Origin: Faucicola osloensis_C
GTDB lineage: Bacteria; Pseudomonadota; Gammaproteobacteria; Pseudomonadales; Moraxellaceae
DNA length: 64,000 bases
Reading direction: 5' to 3'
NCBI GenBank assembly: GCA_019353055.1
Contig: JABAHL010000011.1
Coordinates: forward strand, 1 to 64,000
Translations under genes and position numbers: made by a program
Notes under the pieces: model-generated
Databases searched by the model: none
What the model was told of the DNA's origin: nothing
What the model saw: only the letters and a program-made list of their open reading frames with translations
Shown: positions 30,452 through 39,436 of the stretch, piece by piece
Layout: each line of letters opens with the position of its first letter
Numbering within the stretch: the stretch's first letter is position 1

Positions 30452-32655
30452 GGCTGATGACCGTCGATTTTGACCGCGCGTTTGCGAGTGCGTTTTGGCG
30501 CTGCCGGCGCCTCGTCCTTAGTCACCGCTTCTGCTGAGACTTTGCTATCAGCAACCGCTTTTTTACGCGTCCGTGGCGCTCTCTTTGGCTTTGGCTGTAC
30601 CAATCCATTGTCAATCATTGATTCATTGGAAGCGGAATGATTGACCGTGCCAGTGCCAATGTCAGTGCTAGAGGCAATATCAATATCGGTATGAGTCGCC
30701 GCCTGATTGTCAATGCTTTGTTTGACGGGTGTTGGGCTGACAGATTCGCCACGCAAATCACTAGCGGATGTTGTAATATCTGCTTGCTGACGTTGCTCCA
30801 AAATCGACCAGTTTGAGCTAGGGGTACGTCGCGCACGTTTGGCAGGTACACTCGCTGCCGATAAATAGGCTTTGTCGCGTTTGCGTGAGCGACCTAGGTT
30901 AGAATTATTTGGGTGTGCGTTTGGCTCAGCATAAGCTGATGCTGAAGCAGAAACTGTCGGCTGATAAGGGTGGTCATCGTCTTTTTGCGCTGCGATTGGC
31001 GCTACGATCAGTGACTTAGCCGGTGCTGAGTTGGTGTGACTGGCAAGTGATAACTGCTGCAGTTGGGCTTTTTCAAGTTGCTGCTGCTGTGTTAGTTTGT
31101 GCGCTTTGGTAGATAGCGCCGTATCTTGCAGCGGTTCACGCTCGATTTGGTTGCTTGCTGCAACCGGCAAATGACGTCGTTCGCGGCGGCGCTTTCCATG
31201 ACTCAAATCGCTACCCATGTCTACTTCATTATCATGCACTGCATCGCTAGTTTGGTAAGCAACACTGTCATCCTCAAAACTGGTTTGATTGACAATATTG
31301 GCAAAGCGCAAACGTACTGATTCAAGGTCAAACTCATCAATCGCTTGTTGCTGCTGTTTGGCACCTAGGGTTTGAAACCACGCCCACCAATGTCCCATGC
31401 CATTGGTGCTTTCATCATCCAACGTAATTGCTGCGCCATGTTGTTTGGCAAGTGCTTGGTTTTTGGCTTCCACTTGCTCACGCATCATCAAAAAGTCATA
31501 GGCAGCCCGAAAACGCGGATTTTCAAACAGCTTTTGCAGATTTTTTTTGCGCGGCTGGGCAAGTCTTGGCTGCATGAGCCAAATATCTTTAATAAACTGC
31601 TCGGCAAACTTGGGCATGGCTGTGTGCTGGCGCTGCTTGTCCAACACTTTATTGGCGGCTTGGTTTTGCGCGTCGCTAAACGGTGTGTTTTTTTTAAACT
31701 TATCCAATAAATACAGATAGTTTTCCCACAAAATAGTCGCGTAAAAGAACGCAGGGTTAATGCTTTTACCACTGCCTATGCGCCTATCGGTATTTATGGT
31801 GACTTGGTTGAGTAGGGGTGTCACGCTTGTCGGTGGATAAAACAACAACTGGGAAAACGCACCATAATCAAATAGCAGTGGTAACATCGGCACCAAATAG
31901 CCGCCTGTGAACATTTTTTGCGTCTCATCGTACAAGCGGTGAGGGGATACTTGCGCCAATAATGCCCAGTTTTGTGCGTTGAATTGTTGGTTTAAGGCGT
32001 TGTCAAAATCAAACTGCAATTTTGCTTTAAAACGCAGCGCACGAAGTAGACGTACAGGGTCTTCTTCCACCCGTTTTTGGGTGTCACCGAGCAGACGAAT
32101 GGTGCGGTTTTCAACATCTTTTAGCCCACCACAAAAATCATAAACGATGTCGTCAAATGGCTGATAGTACAGGGCATTGATACTAAAATCGCGGCGCACC
32201 ACATCTTGATAGATATCGCCCCACACATTGTCACGCATAATCATGCCGTCTTCGGTGAGATGATTGTTGTCCTTAGGCGGCGCGCGAAAGGTGGCAACTT
32301 CAATCATATCGCGACCAGAATACACATGACACAGCTGAAAACGCCGTCCGATGATGCGGCAGCGTTTGCCAAATACTTCTTTGATTTGGTTTGGGGTGGC
32401 GTTGGTCACAGCATCAAAGTCTTTGGGCTTTAAGCCTAACAAGGCATCACGCACCCCACCACCGACGATGTAGGCTTCAAAACCCGCCTGCGTCAGTGTG
32501 CTAATCACTTCTTTGATAGAGTTGGGTAAATCAGCTTTGTTTAAGCCCAGTTTTTTGGCATCCCGGCGAGCCGACTGTCTATCTAAAACATAATCGGTTG
32601 CGGTATTGCCAGCAGCGGTTGCCGTGCTAGGTGATTTGCGAGTTTTTTTTGCCAT
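30448..32655 (-). CDS. pcnB: poly(A) polymerase I with long C-terminal tail
   Basis: PcnB adds poly(A) tails to RNA 3' ends to promote decay. Core motifs are GGGVRDALLGLKPKDFDAVT (65-84; metal-binding Asp79 and Asp81), RRDFSINALYYQPFDDIVYDFCGG and the RNA-binding EEDPVRLLRALRFKAKL. The catalytic part ends near residue 430. The protein continues to 735, about 270 residues longer than the E. coli enzyme. The tail is low-complexity and basic (GKRRRERRHLP, KPKRAPRTRKK, APKRTRKRAVK), probably disordered and RNA-binding. It heads the pcnB-folK-panB-panC-rapZ-darP run. Confidence 0.93.
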   Translation of the reverse strand: MAKKTRKSPSTATAAGNTATDYVLDRQSARRDAKKLGLNKADLPNSIKEVISTLTQAGFEAYIVGGGVRDALLGLKPKDFDAVTNATPNQIKEVFGKRCRIIGRRFQLCHVYSGRDMIEVATFRAPPKDNNHLTEDGMIMRDNVWGDIYQDVVRRDFSINALYYQPFDDIVYDFCGGLKDVENRTIRLLGDTQKRVEEDPVRLLRALRFKAKLQFDFDNALNQQFNAQNWALLAQVSPHRLYDETQKMFTGGYLVPMLPLLFDYGAFSQLLFYPPTSVTPLLNQVTINTDRRIGSGKSINPAFFYATILWENYLYLLDKFKKNTPFSDAQNQAANKVLDKQRQHTAMPKFAEQFIKDIWLMQPRLAQPRKKNLQKLFENPRFRAAYDFLMMREQVEAKNQALAKQHGAAITLDDESTNGMGHWWAWFQTLGAKQQQQAIDEFDLESVRLRFANIVNQTSFEDDSVAYQTSDAVHDNEVDMGSDLSHGKRRRERRHLPVAASNQIEREPLQDTALSTKAHKLTQQQQLEKAQLQQLSLASHTNSAPAKSLIVAPIAAQKDDDHPYQPTVSASASAYAEPNAHPNNSNLGRSRKRDKAYLSAASVPAKRARRTPSSNWSILEQRQQADITTSASDLRGESVSPTPVKQSIDNQAATHTDIDIASSTDIGTGTVNHSASNESMIDNGLVQPKPKRAPRTRKKAVADSKVSAEAVTKDEAPAAPKRTRKRAVKIDGHQP

Positions 32656-32899
32656 GTATAGTAACCAAAATCCATGAAAACGGCAGAAATTTATTAGCGG
32701 TTAGTGTACCAAATTTCTGCCTAACTAGGGATATTAATTCACGGTTACAAGAAATCCAATGAGCAAAAAGTATTGTTGAACGATTGGTTATTTGTAGGAC
32801 GTGAGCGCTACAGGATGAGACGGTTTGGTGGCTAATACAGAGTATACAAGACATGAGAATAGGCTTGTGATGATTGCCAATGCTTTATTGAGCTTATCA

Positions 32900-33313
32900 C
32901 TATTGGGTGGTGATGCGGTGGCGATTTTTATCGACAGTCGCTTTACCGATACCTTTGACGTTGGCTAGGTCATCCGCCGTGGCAAACGGCGCTATCATTT
33001 GCCGGTATAAAATAATTTGCTGGGCTTTTTTGGCGCCGATACCATCAAGCTGTGTAAGCTGTGCTTCACTGGCTGTATTGATATTAATCACTTTGGGCGA
33101 ATTGGCAAGGATATTTGCAGAGGGTTTTTTGGTATTACCGTTAGTCCCCGTCAAATTTGTCACGGCTAAAAAAGCCTGCTCGGGTGTCATGATTGGGGTA
33201 CATACTTGCGCCTGTGCGGGCATTGCCCATAGCGCTAGAAATAAAATGGCTAGAACTAAAATGGCAAAAATTGAGCCAACTAATAATCGAAAAATCATTG
33301 CTTTAACGGTCAA
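32900..33313 (-). CDS. ComEA-type helix-hairpin-helix DNA-uptake protein
   Basis: A 137-residue protein with an N-terminal membrane anchor or signal (about 8-33, SIFAILVLAILFLALWAMPAQA) and a C-terminal double helix-hairpin-helix domain. Its sequence INTASEAQLTQLDGIGAKKAQQIILYR, then LANVKGIGKATVDKN (about 72-132), is typical of ComEA, which binds incoming DNA in the periplasm during natural transformation. A linker (40-70) is Thr/Asn-rich. No other competence gene lies beside it. The 244 bases upstream of pcnB and the spacer on the other side hold nothing else obvious. Confidence 0.85.
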   Translation of the reverse strand: MTVKAMIFRLLVGSIFAILVLAILFLALWAMPAQAQVCTPIMTPEQAFLAVTNLTGTNGNTKKPSANILANSPKVININTASEAQLTQLDGIGAKKAQQIILYRQMIAPFATADDLANVKGIGKATVDKNRHRITTQ

Positions 33314-33499
33314 ATCCCTTTTAACTCAGTATACCTTGCCCAGACTTTTGGAACAATCAATCTTGGGCAATAAAAAAGCCAAACTTAGTACAAACTTAGC
33401 TAAAAAGCTGTTTTACCAAAAAAATGTACACGGCATGTAAACAGGGTATTAGCTGTCAATAATACTAAACCCTAAAACCTAGGTCGTGCTCAAAACCCC

Positions 33500-34324
33500 T
33501 CATATAAGTTTTTCATGCTGTTTTGCCAAATCCCACAAGTTATCCATTTCTTCTAAGCTAGCAGTTTCAGGGGTTTTACCCATTTTAGCGAGCTCATCTT
33601 CAATAAAGCCAAAACGAGAGCGAAATTTATGCACGGTGGTCAAAGTTGCTTTTTCGCTATCAATGCCCAGTTTGCGGGCAATATTGACTAGGGCAAAAAA
33701 ACAATCCCCCAGTTCTTTTTCTAGCAGCGCTTTTTGCTCAGGCGTCGGTTTTTGACCATCGATTGGTAAAATTTCTTTGAGCTCTGCCACTTCTTCATCC
33801 AATTTGTCCACCGCACCCGACACCACATCCCAATCAAAACCGACTTTATTGGCAGTTTTTTGTAATTCTTGCGCTTGCATTAACGCTGAGCCTGCCTTGA
33901 CCGCATCAAGGGTGCGGCGATGGTTTACCAGTTTACCCTGTTTGGCTTTTTCGGCATTTTCCAAGGCTTTGATTTCATCCCAGCGTTTTTTGACATCTTC
34001 ATCGGTTTTTAGATTTTCTTTGTCGAACACATGCGGGTGACGGCGAATGAGTTTTTGTTGCAAGGTGAAAATCACCTCGCTGATATCAAACTGCTGCTGT
34101 TCTTCATATAGACAAGCGTGAAAAACCACTTGTAGTAGCACATCGCCAAGCTCACCCTTGATGTCGTCAATGTCGCCCGATTGTATGGCCTCGACGAGCT
34201 CATAGGTTTCTTCTAGGGCGTAGGGAATGAGGCTATCGTTGGTTTGTTTTTTATCCCAAGGGCAGTCTTGGCGCAGTCGTGCCATTAAGGCAATGAGGTC
34301 AGCAAAATTGGAAGTCGGTTGCAT
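33500..34324 (-). CDS. mazG: nucleoside triphosphate pyrophosphohydrolase MazG
   Basis: MazG hydrolyses NTPs/dNTPs to monophosphates, cleansing aberrant nucleotides and affecting ppGpp level. The 274-residue protein has two MazG folds. The first holds CPWDKKQTNDSLIPYALEETYELVEAI (EExxE at 38-42) and GELGDVLLQVVFH (ExxxD, about 58-61). The second holds EVAELKEIL and EKELGDCFFALVNIARKLG. I start it at the ATG at 34324 (MQPTSN), preceded by GAGA, not at an upstream in-frame site 45 bases before. Confidence 0.95.
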   Translation of the reverse strand: MQPTSNFADLIALMARLRQDCPWDKKQTNDSLIPYALEETYELVEAIQSGDIDDIKGELGDVLLQVVFHACLYEEQQQFDISEVIFTLQQKLIRRHPHVFDKENLKTDEDVKKRWDEIKALENAEKAKQGKLVNHRRTLDAVKAGSALMQAQELQKTANKVGFDWDVVSGAVDKLDEEVAELKEILPIDGQKPTPEQKALLEKELGDCFFALVNIARKLGIDSEKATLTTVHKFRSRFGFIEDELAKMGKTPETASLEEMDNLWDLAKQHEKLI

Positions 34325-34666
34325 CGTTATCTCTGAAGAGTGATTGATAGTAAATGATGAAAAATTCACAATATAATTGACCTAGCTATTTTAGCGCATT
34401 TGACGGGGCAATCTAAGTCCATTGGTAAGTATTTGCCTTGACAGTCTAGATACTTAAAATACAGATGCTTTAAATACAAATACCTAAAACACAAATACCT
34501 AAAACACAGAGGCTGCAAAATAATCGTTGTCATCGCTATGCCATTTTGTCAAACTATAGTGATATTGGCACAAACTTACCTCATTTAAAAATATAAGAAA
34601 TATCAAGGCTAAAAATACGCGACGGCTTCGCTAATTTTTGCTGCGATTTGTAAGGTTTCATCATCC
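34325..34666. other. 342-base divergent spacer mazG/ugd
   Basis: No gene was seen. It should hold the divergent promoters of mazG and ugd, but no promoter of good consensus was found. The main feature is the four-unit 15-bp repeat. Confidence 0.55.
34450..34509. repeat. 15-bp tandem repeat, four units
   Basis: ATACTTAAAATACAG, ATGCTTTAAATACAA, ATACCTAAAACACAA and ATACCTAAAACACAG follow each other without gap (34450-34464, 34465-34479, 34480-34494, 34495-34509). The last two units differ at one base. It lies 158 bases upstream of ugd. Confidence 0.95.
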
Positions 34667-35866
34667 ATGATTACAACCATCTTTGTCATTGGCGCAGGCT
34701 ATGTCGGTCTGTCCAATGCGGTACTTTTAGCCCAGCCTAAACTTGCTAACCAAGTCACCTTGGTCGATATCGATGCCCAAAAAATTGCCCAATTACAACA
34801 GCAAGCGTCGCCGATTGACGATGCGTTGATTGCGCAGTTCTTGGCAACCCAGTCACTGAATTTAACAGCGCAGTTGGTGAGTGAGGCGGATTTTTCAACC
34901 GCAGATTTGGTGATTATCGCCACACCGACCAACTACGATGTCGCCACTGGCAAATTCGATACCTCATCGGTGGAAGCCAGTATCCAAACCGTACGCGCTA
35001 ACAACGCACAAGTGCCGATTGTGATCAAATCGACTGTGCCGATTGGATTTACCGCTGACATGCAGGCAAAATTTGATACGCGTATTTTGTTTATGCCGGA
35101 GTTTTTGCGGGAAGGCAAAGCGTTATATGACAACCTGCATCCGTCACGTATTATCGTTGGCTGTGATATAAACCATGTGCCAGCGCTGCAAGATGTTTGC
35201 CACCAATTAATAACCCAATACCAAACTGCCAGCGAACAAACCCACACCCCAAGCCAAATCATGCCTCCCACTGAGGCAGAGGCGGTCAAACTATTTGCCA
35301 ATAGCTACCTTGCCACACGCATTGCATTTTTTAACGAGTTAGATAGCTTTGCCGAAAGCATGGGGCTTGATAGTGAGTCGATTATCACCGGTGTCAGCTT
35401 AGACCCGCGGATTGGCATGCATTACAACAACCCATCATTTGGGTATGGTGGCTATTGTCTACCCAAAGATACCCAACAGCTTAAAGCCAATTATGAAGGG
35501 ATTCCTGCCAATGTGATTCATGCGGTGGTGGATGCCAACAACACCCGCAAACGCTTTATCGCCCGTCAAATTATCGCCAAGCAGCCTAATACCGTGGGCG
35601 TGTACCGATTGAGCATGAAAAAAGATGCCGATAACTTTAGAGACTCTGCGATTTTGGACATTATTGAACTGCTCAAACAACATGCCATTGATGTACAAAT
35701 CTATGAGCCCAGTCTGTCGTCATCACAGTTTATGGATTGTCCTGTAGTCAATGATTTAGCCCGTTTTTTGGAAACGAGCGACGTGATTGTCGCGAACCGA
35801 TTACATCCCGAATTAGCGCACGTTAAGGCAAAAGTGTATAGCCGCGATGTGTTTGGTGATAGCTGA
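34667..35866 (+). CDS. ugd: UDP-glucose 6-dehydrogenase family protein
   Basis: A 399-residue NAD-dependent UDP-sugar dehydrogenase of the shorter (E. coli Ugd-like) class, oxidising UDP-glucose to UDP-glucuronate in two steps. The NAD motif is GAGYVG (9-14); IIATPTNYD, KSTVPIGFT and FMPEFLREG are family motifs; the catalytic Cys264 lies in GYGGYCLPKDTQQL. The product feeds capsule, exopolysaccharide or lipopolysaccharide; a GDP-mannose or UDP-N-acetyl sugar substrate is less likely but not excluded. An AlgC-type phosphomutase follows after about 90 bases, a sensible functional neighbour. Confidence 0.9.
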   Translation: MITTIFVIGAGYVGLSNAVLLAQPKLANQVTLVDIDAQKIAQLQQQASPIDDALIAQFLATQSLNLTAQLVSEADFSTADLVIIATPTNYDVATGKFDTSSVEASIQTVRANNAQVPIVIKSTVPIGFTADMQAKFDTRILFMPEFLREGKALYDNLHPSRIIVGCDINHVPALQDVCHQLITQYQTASEQTHTPSQIMPPTEAEAVKLFANSYLATRIAFFNELDSFAESMGLDSESIITGVSLDPRIGMHYNNPSFGYGGYCLPKDTQQLKANYEGIPANVIHAVVDANNTRKRFIARQIIAKQPNTVGVYRLSMKKDADNFRDSAILDIIELLKQHAIDVQIYEPSLSSSQFMDCPVVNDLARFLETSDVIVANRLHPELAHVKAKVYSRDVFGDS

Positions 35867-35870
35867 TCAT

Positions 35871-35912
35871 TGCCAGTGAATAACTGCTAGTGAATAACTG
35901 ATTGTGAGTAAT
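35871..35912. repeat. 14-bp tandem repeat, three units
   Basis: TGCCAGTGAATAAC (35871-35884), TGCTAGTGAATAAC (35885-35898) and the diverged TGATTGTGAGTAAT (35899-35912) are adjacent in the ugd-algC spacer, a few bases after the ugd stop. Confidence 0.88.
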
Positions 35913-35957
35913 TAACAGTTAATTGAATGACATTCTTAATTCTTAATCCCATGAGCC

Positions 35958-37403
35958 ATGTATATGAATGATTTTTCTCCCATCACAATTTCGTCTTTTA
36001 AAGCCTATGACATCCGCGGCGAACTCGGTAAAAATCTTGACGAGGACATTGCCTACCGTATCGGACGTGCTTTCGCCCAATTTTTAAGTGCGCCGCTATC
36101 AAATCAGCAAAAACCAGCGATTGTGATTGGTTGTGACATTCGGCCCAGTAGTGAAGCCCTTAAAAAAGCCACCATACAAGGCATATTAGATGCAGGCATC
36201 GATGTGATTGATTTGGGCATGACAGGAACTGAAGAAGTGTATTTTGCCACCAGCCACTATGGCGCGATTGGCGGCATTGAAGTGACCGCCAGTCACAACC
36301 CCATTAATTATAACGGGCTAAAATTGGTGCGTGAACAGTCCAAACCCATTAGCGCGGACACCGGCTTGGCAGATATTCAACAAATCGCAGAAAAAGGCGC
36401 ATTCAAAGCGGCAGCCAGTAAAGGCGAGTATCAGTTAAAAGAAGATAAAACCGCCTATATCGACCATCTGATAAGCTATATTGACGTCAACGCGTTACGA
36501 CCTTTGACAGTGGTCGTCAACTGTGGCAACGGTAGTGCAGCACCAACGATTGATTTGCTTGAGCAGCGTCTACAAGCTGCCAACGCGCCTATTAAATTTA
36601 TCAAAATCAATCATGCGCCCGATGGCAGTTTTCCCAATGGTATTCCCAATCCCATGATTATTGCCAATCGTAAAGTGACGGCAGACAAGCTATTGGCGGA
36701 GAAAGCGGACTTAGCGATTGCGTTTGATGGCGATTTTGACCGCTGTTTTTTCTTTGATGAAAACGCTCGATTTTTAGAAGGCACTTATGTAGTGGGGGTG
36801 CTTGCCAAAGCTTTCTTGGATAAAAACCCTGCCGAGGCGATTGTCTATGACCCGCGCAATATCTTAAATACCGAAAGCGTCATCGCGGCGGCAGGTGGCA
36901 AAGCGACCATCAGTAAGTCAGGGCATTCTTTTATCAAACAAATCATGCGTGAAAACAATGCAGTGTATGGCGGTGAGATGTCTGCGCATCATTATTTCCG
37001 CGATTTTAACTACTGCGATAGTGGCATGATTCCTTGGTTATTGGTGATTGAGTTATTGTCAAAAACTGGCAAAAGCTTGTCGCAACTAGTTGATGAGATG
37101 ATTGAGACCTTCCCAATATCCGGTGAGATTAACTTTAAATTAGACAGTATCACTGCGCCCGCGGTATTGGCAAAACTTGAAGAAAGTTACCCACAATTTG
37201 ATAGCCAAACGGCGACCCTTGATAAACTCGATGGCTTGTCGGTCAATTTTCCACGCTGGCGCTTTAATGTCCGCGCTTCTAACACAGAGCCACTGATTCG
37301 TCTCAATGTTGAAGCCAGCGGTGATAAAATGCTATTGGATGAAAAAACCAAACAGCTAGAAAATTGGATTGTGGCACAAGGCGGCACGCCAGCCGACCAC
37401 TAG
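35958..37403 (+). CDS. phosphomannomutase/phosphoglucomutase, AlgC type
   Basis: A 481-residue alpha-D-phosphohexomutase that interconverts mannose or glucose 6- and 1-phosphates, giving precursors of sugar nucleotides. Its four signature loops are present: the phosphoserine loop VTASHNPINYNG (Ser112), the Mg loop FDGDFDRCFFF, the sugar-binding GGEMSAHHYF and the phosphate loop RASNTEPLIRLN. Sequence style matches Pseudomonas AlgC and Acinetobacter homologues. Two ATGs (35958 and 35964) compete; AlgC homologues do not decide it. It ends 34 bases before a strong bidirectional terminator. Confidence 0.93.
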   Translation: MYMNDFSPITISSFKAYDIRGELGKNLDEDIAYRIGRAFAQFLSAPLSNQQKPAIVIGCDIRPSSEALKKATIQGILDAGIDVIDLGMTGTEEVYFATSHYGAIGGIEVTASHNPINYNGLKLVREQSKPISADTGLADIQQIAEKGAFKAAASKGEYQLKEDKTAYIDHLISYIDVNALRPLTVVVNCGNGSAAPTIDLLEQRLQAANAPIKFIKINHAPDGSFPNGIPNPMIIANRKVTADKLLAEKADLAIAFDGDFDRCFFFDENARFLEGTYVVGVLAKAFLDKNPAEAIVYDPRNILNTESVIAAAGGKATISKSGHSFIKQIMRENNAVYGGEMSAHHYFRDFNYCDSGMIPWLLVIELLSKTGKSLSQLVDEMIETFPISGEINFKLDSITAPAVLAKLEESYPQFDSQTATLDKLDGLSVNFPRWRFNVRASNTEPLIRLNVEASGDKMLLDEKTKQLENWIVAQGGTPADH

Positions 37404-37437
37404 GTTTTATTAACTACCATAAAAAAGCCGCTCCTAT

Positions 37438-37480
37438 AAAAAAAGCCGTTTCAATGCTAATTCATTGAAACGGCTTTTTT
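37438..37480. terminator. strong bidirectional terminator
   Basis: Nineteen bases from 37438 (A7, then GCCGTTTCAATG) pair with CATTGAAACGGC and T6 (37463-37480), with a 6-base loop. It lies between the convergent algC-type gene and dsbA and serves both. A partial copy of the AAAAAAGCCG start occurs at 37421-37430. Confidence 0.95.
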
Positions 37481-37489
37481 ACTATTTAA

Positions 37490-37519
37490 GCTAAAACCAT
37501 CTAGGCTAAAACCATTAAC
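37490..37519. repeat. 15-bp tandem duplication
   Basis: GCTAAAACCATCTAG (37490-37504) and GCTAAAACCATTAAC (37505-37519) are adjacent, between the terminator and the dsbA stop. Confidence 0.85.
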
Positions 37520-37540
37520 CCTCAGCAAATGGCTGTCGGA

Positions 37541-38164
37541 TTATTTACCGCCACGCTCAGCACGGGCTTTATTGATGAGGTAATTAACCACTTGTGGCAC
37601 TTTACCATCCTCACCCTCAACAACGTATTTGCCATCAACGACAACCGCAGGGACCCCTGATAGTTGGAAGCGCTGCGCCGCATCTTTTGAACGTGCGATA
37701 CGGGTATTCACCGCAAATGAGTTATACATGCTGTTAAATTTATTGATATCCACGCCTTTTGATGCGTACCATTGGCCGATAGAGGCTTGGTCAAACAATT
37801 TTTGACGGTCTTTTTGAATGGCGTCAAACATCGCTTGGTGGGTTTTGCCTTGATAACCTAACAACTGCGCAGCATAAAAACCGCGCGCGTTTTGTTCCCA
37901 CACAGGGTTCATCGCCGCTGGCGTCTGCATAAACACCACATCAGCTGGCAATTTTTTTGACCACTGTGCCATGTAAGGTTCTAATTTGTAGCAGTGTGGG
38001 CAACCATACCAAAAAAATTCACGAACAATGATTTTATTGCCTTCAATTTTTTCTGGGTTTGCAAGCACCTTATAGTCTTGACCCGCTACAAAATCTGCAG
38101 CTTGGGTTGATAAACTGGTCAAGCCGATAGCGGCGGCGATTGCGGTCATTGCTAATTTTTTCAT
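37541..38164 (-). CDS. dsbA: periplasmic thiol:disulfide oxidoreductase DsbA
   Basis: DsbA introduces disulfide bonds into exported proteins. The 207-residue precursor (ATG at 38164, GAGG upstream) has a Sec signal MKKLAMTAIAAAIGLTSLSTQA cleaved near residue 22. The active site is CPHC (Cys55-Cys58) in the motif FFWYGCPHCYKLEPY, and the cis-Pro loop is GVPAVVVDG. An in-frame upstream extension to 38209 would hide the signal peptide and is rejected. EptA and ComEA in this window are plausible clients since they carry periplasmic cysteines or domains. Confidence 0.95.
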   Translation of the reverse strand: MKKLAMTAIAAAIGLTSLSTQAADFVAGQDYKVLANPEKIEGNKIIVREFFWYGCPHCYKLEPYMAQWSKKLPADVVFMQTPAAMNPVWEQNARGFYAAQLLGYQGKTHQAMFDAIQKDRQKLFDQASIGQWYASKGVDINKFNSMYNSFAVNTRIARSKDAAQRFQLSGVPAVVVDGKYVVEGEDGKVPQVVNYLINKARAERGGK

Positions 38165-38661
38165 GGTTGCCTCATTAACAGTCAAATCATAGGGTCTAGC
38201 ACGGCTCATATCTTATAGAAAATCACTTGCTAGCAGGGCTCAAAATACGAAAATACCTGCGCGTTATACTATCATAAATTGAGGAAGCGCCTAAGTGTAA
38301 TCCTTTGTAAACTAAAAAAAACTACACTGACGAAAAAAATAAGCAATATGTTAATTAAATTTTCTAAATTGAAAATTATATTTTTAAGTTTAATTTATCA
38401 GTCATATTTAAAGTTGGACGGTTATGGGGTTATGCAGCAATAAGCTATTTTACCCTACATATTTATCCTACAATTCTACGCTATCAGCCTGCCACATAAA
38501 TTCTACAGCGCATGGGCTAAAAACTGTTAGAATAAGGCTATTTTTGATAGCAATTGTGGTTAGCAAGCAACCGCATTTCAAAAAACGCGATAACATGCTA
38601 TTAAAGTAAAAAGTATCGAATTAAAAAAATAGCGAAGTAAAAATCAAACGGAACTATCATC
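38165..38661. other. 497-base AT-rich spacer between dsbA and ubiG
   Basis: No gene or RNA recognised on either strand; it is AT-rich with several poly-A tracts (for example 38311-38345) and must hold the divergent promoters of dsbA and ubiG. No confident promoter consensus was found. Confidence 0.5.
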
Positions 38662-39396
38662 ATGACACAACCGAACCTCCAGCAAAACGTCGACTTACAA
38701 GAAGTACAAAAATTCACCGACCTTGCCAATGAATGGTGGGACAAATCAGGTGCGTTTGCCACCTTGCACCAAATCAATCCGCTACGCTTAAACTGGATTG
38801 AACAGCAAACCATCGCCCGCCAGCAATCAGGCTTAACAGGCAAAAAAGTGTTAGATGTCGGCTGTGGTGGTGGTATTTTGTCGCATAGCATGGCGGTGCG
38901 CGGCGCCACAGTAACGGGTATTGATTTGGGAGAAGCCAACATCAAGGCAGCACAAATCCATGCGGAGCAAACTAGCCAAGCGATTGATTTTGCTTGTGTT
39001 GCTGTAGAAGATTTTGCCAAAGCGCACGCTGGTGAGTTTGATGTAGTGACGTGTATGGAAATGCTCGAGCACGTGCCAGACCCGCAGTCCATTATCAATG
39101 CTTGTTTTACCCTGCTCAAGCCCAATGGCGTATTAGTACTATCGACCATCAATCGCAACCCAAAATCCTACCTGTTTGCGGTGATTGGCGCTGAATACCT
39201 ATTACGCTTGTTGCCACGCGGTACACATGATTATGAAAAATTCATCACCCCAGCCGAGCTAGATCGTTTTGCTCAGCGTGCAGGCTGCAAGCGTCAAGAT
39301 TTAATTGGTTTACATTACAATCCCCTTATCAAGCACTATTGGCTGGCACAAAATGTTGACGTTAACTACATGATGGCAGTCTACAAACCTCAGTAG
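38662..39396 (+). CDS. ubiG: ubiquinone biosynthesis O-methyltransferase
   Basis: UbiG methylates two hydroxyls during ubiquinone synthesis using S-adenosylmethionine. The 244-residue protein shows the family start (FTDLANEWWDKSGAFATLHQINPLRLNWIE), the SAM-binding motif VLDVGCGGGILSHSMA, and MEMLEHVPDPQSII, with PRGTHDYEKFITPAELDRF late. It has GGAAC upstream of its ATG and starts a run of three plus-strand genes (ubiG, mupP, yciK) kept in Pseudomonas. Confidence 0.95.
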   Translation: MTQPNLQQNVDLQEVQKFTDLANEWWDKSGAFATLHQINPLRLNWIEQQTIARQQSGLTGKKVLDVGCGGGILSHSMAVRGATVTGIDLGEANIKAAQIHAEQTSQAIDFACVAVEDFAKAHAGEFDVVTCMEMLEHVPDPQSIINACFTLLKPNGVLVLSTINRNPKSYLFAVIGAEYLLRLLPRGTHDYEKFITPAELDRFAQRAGCKRQDLIGLHYNPLIKHYWLAQNVDVNYMMAVYKPQ

Positions 39397-39436
39397 TTGG
39401 CTTTACTAAAATATTAATCGTTGATTTGAGCAAAAA

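Noticed and set aside
34450..34509. Possible CRISPR array
   Set aside because: The units are contiguous with no unique spacers, only 15 bp long, and no cas genes are near. The same reason excludes the other tandem repeats.
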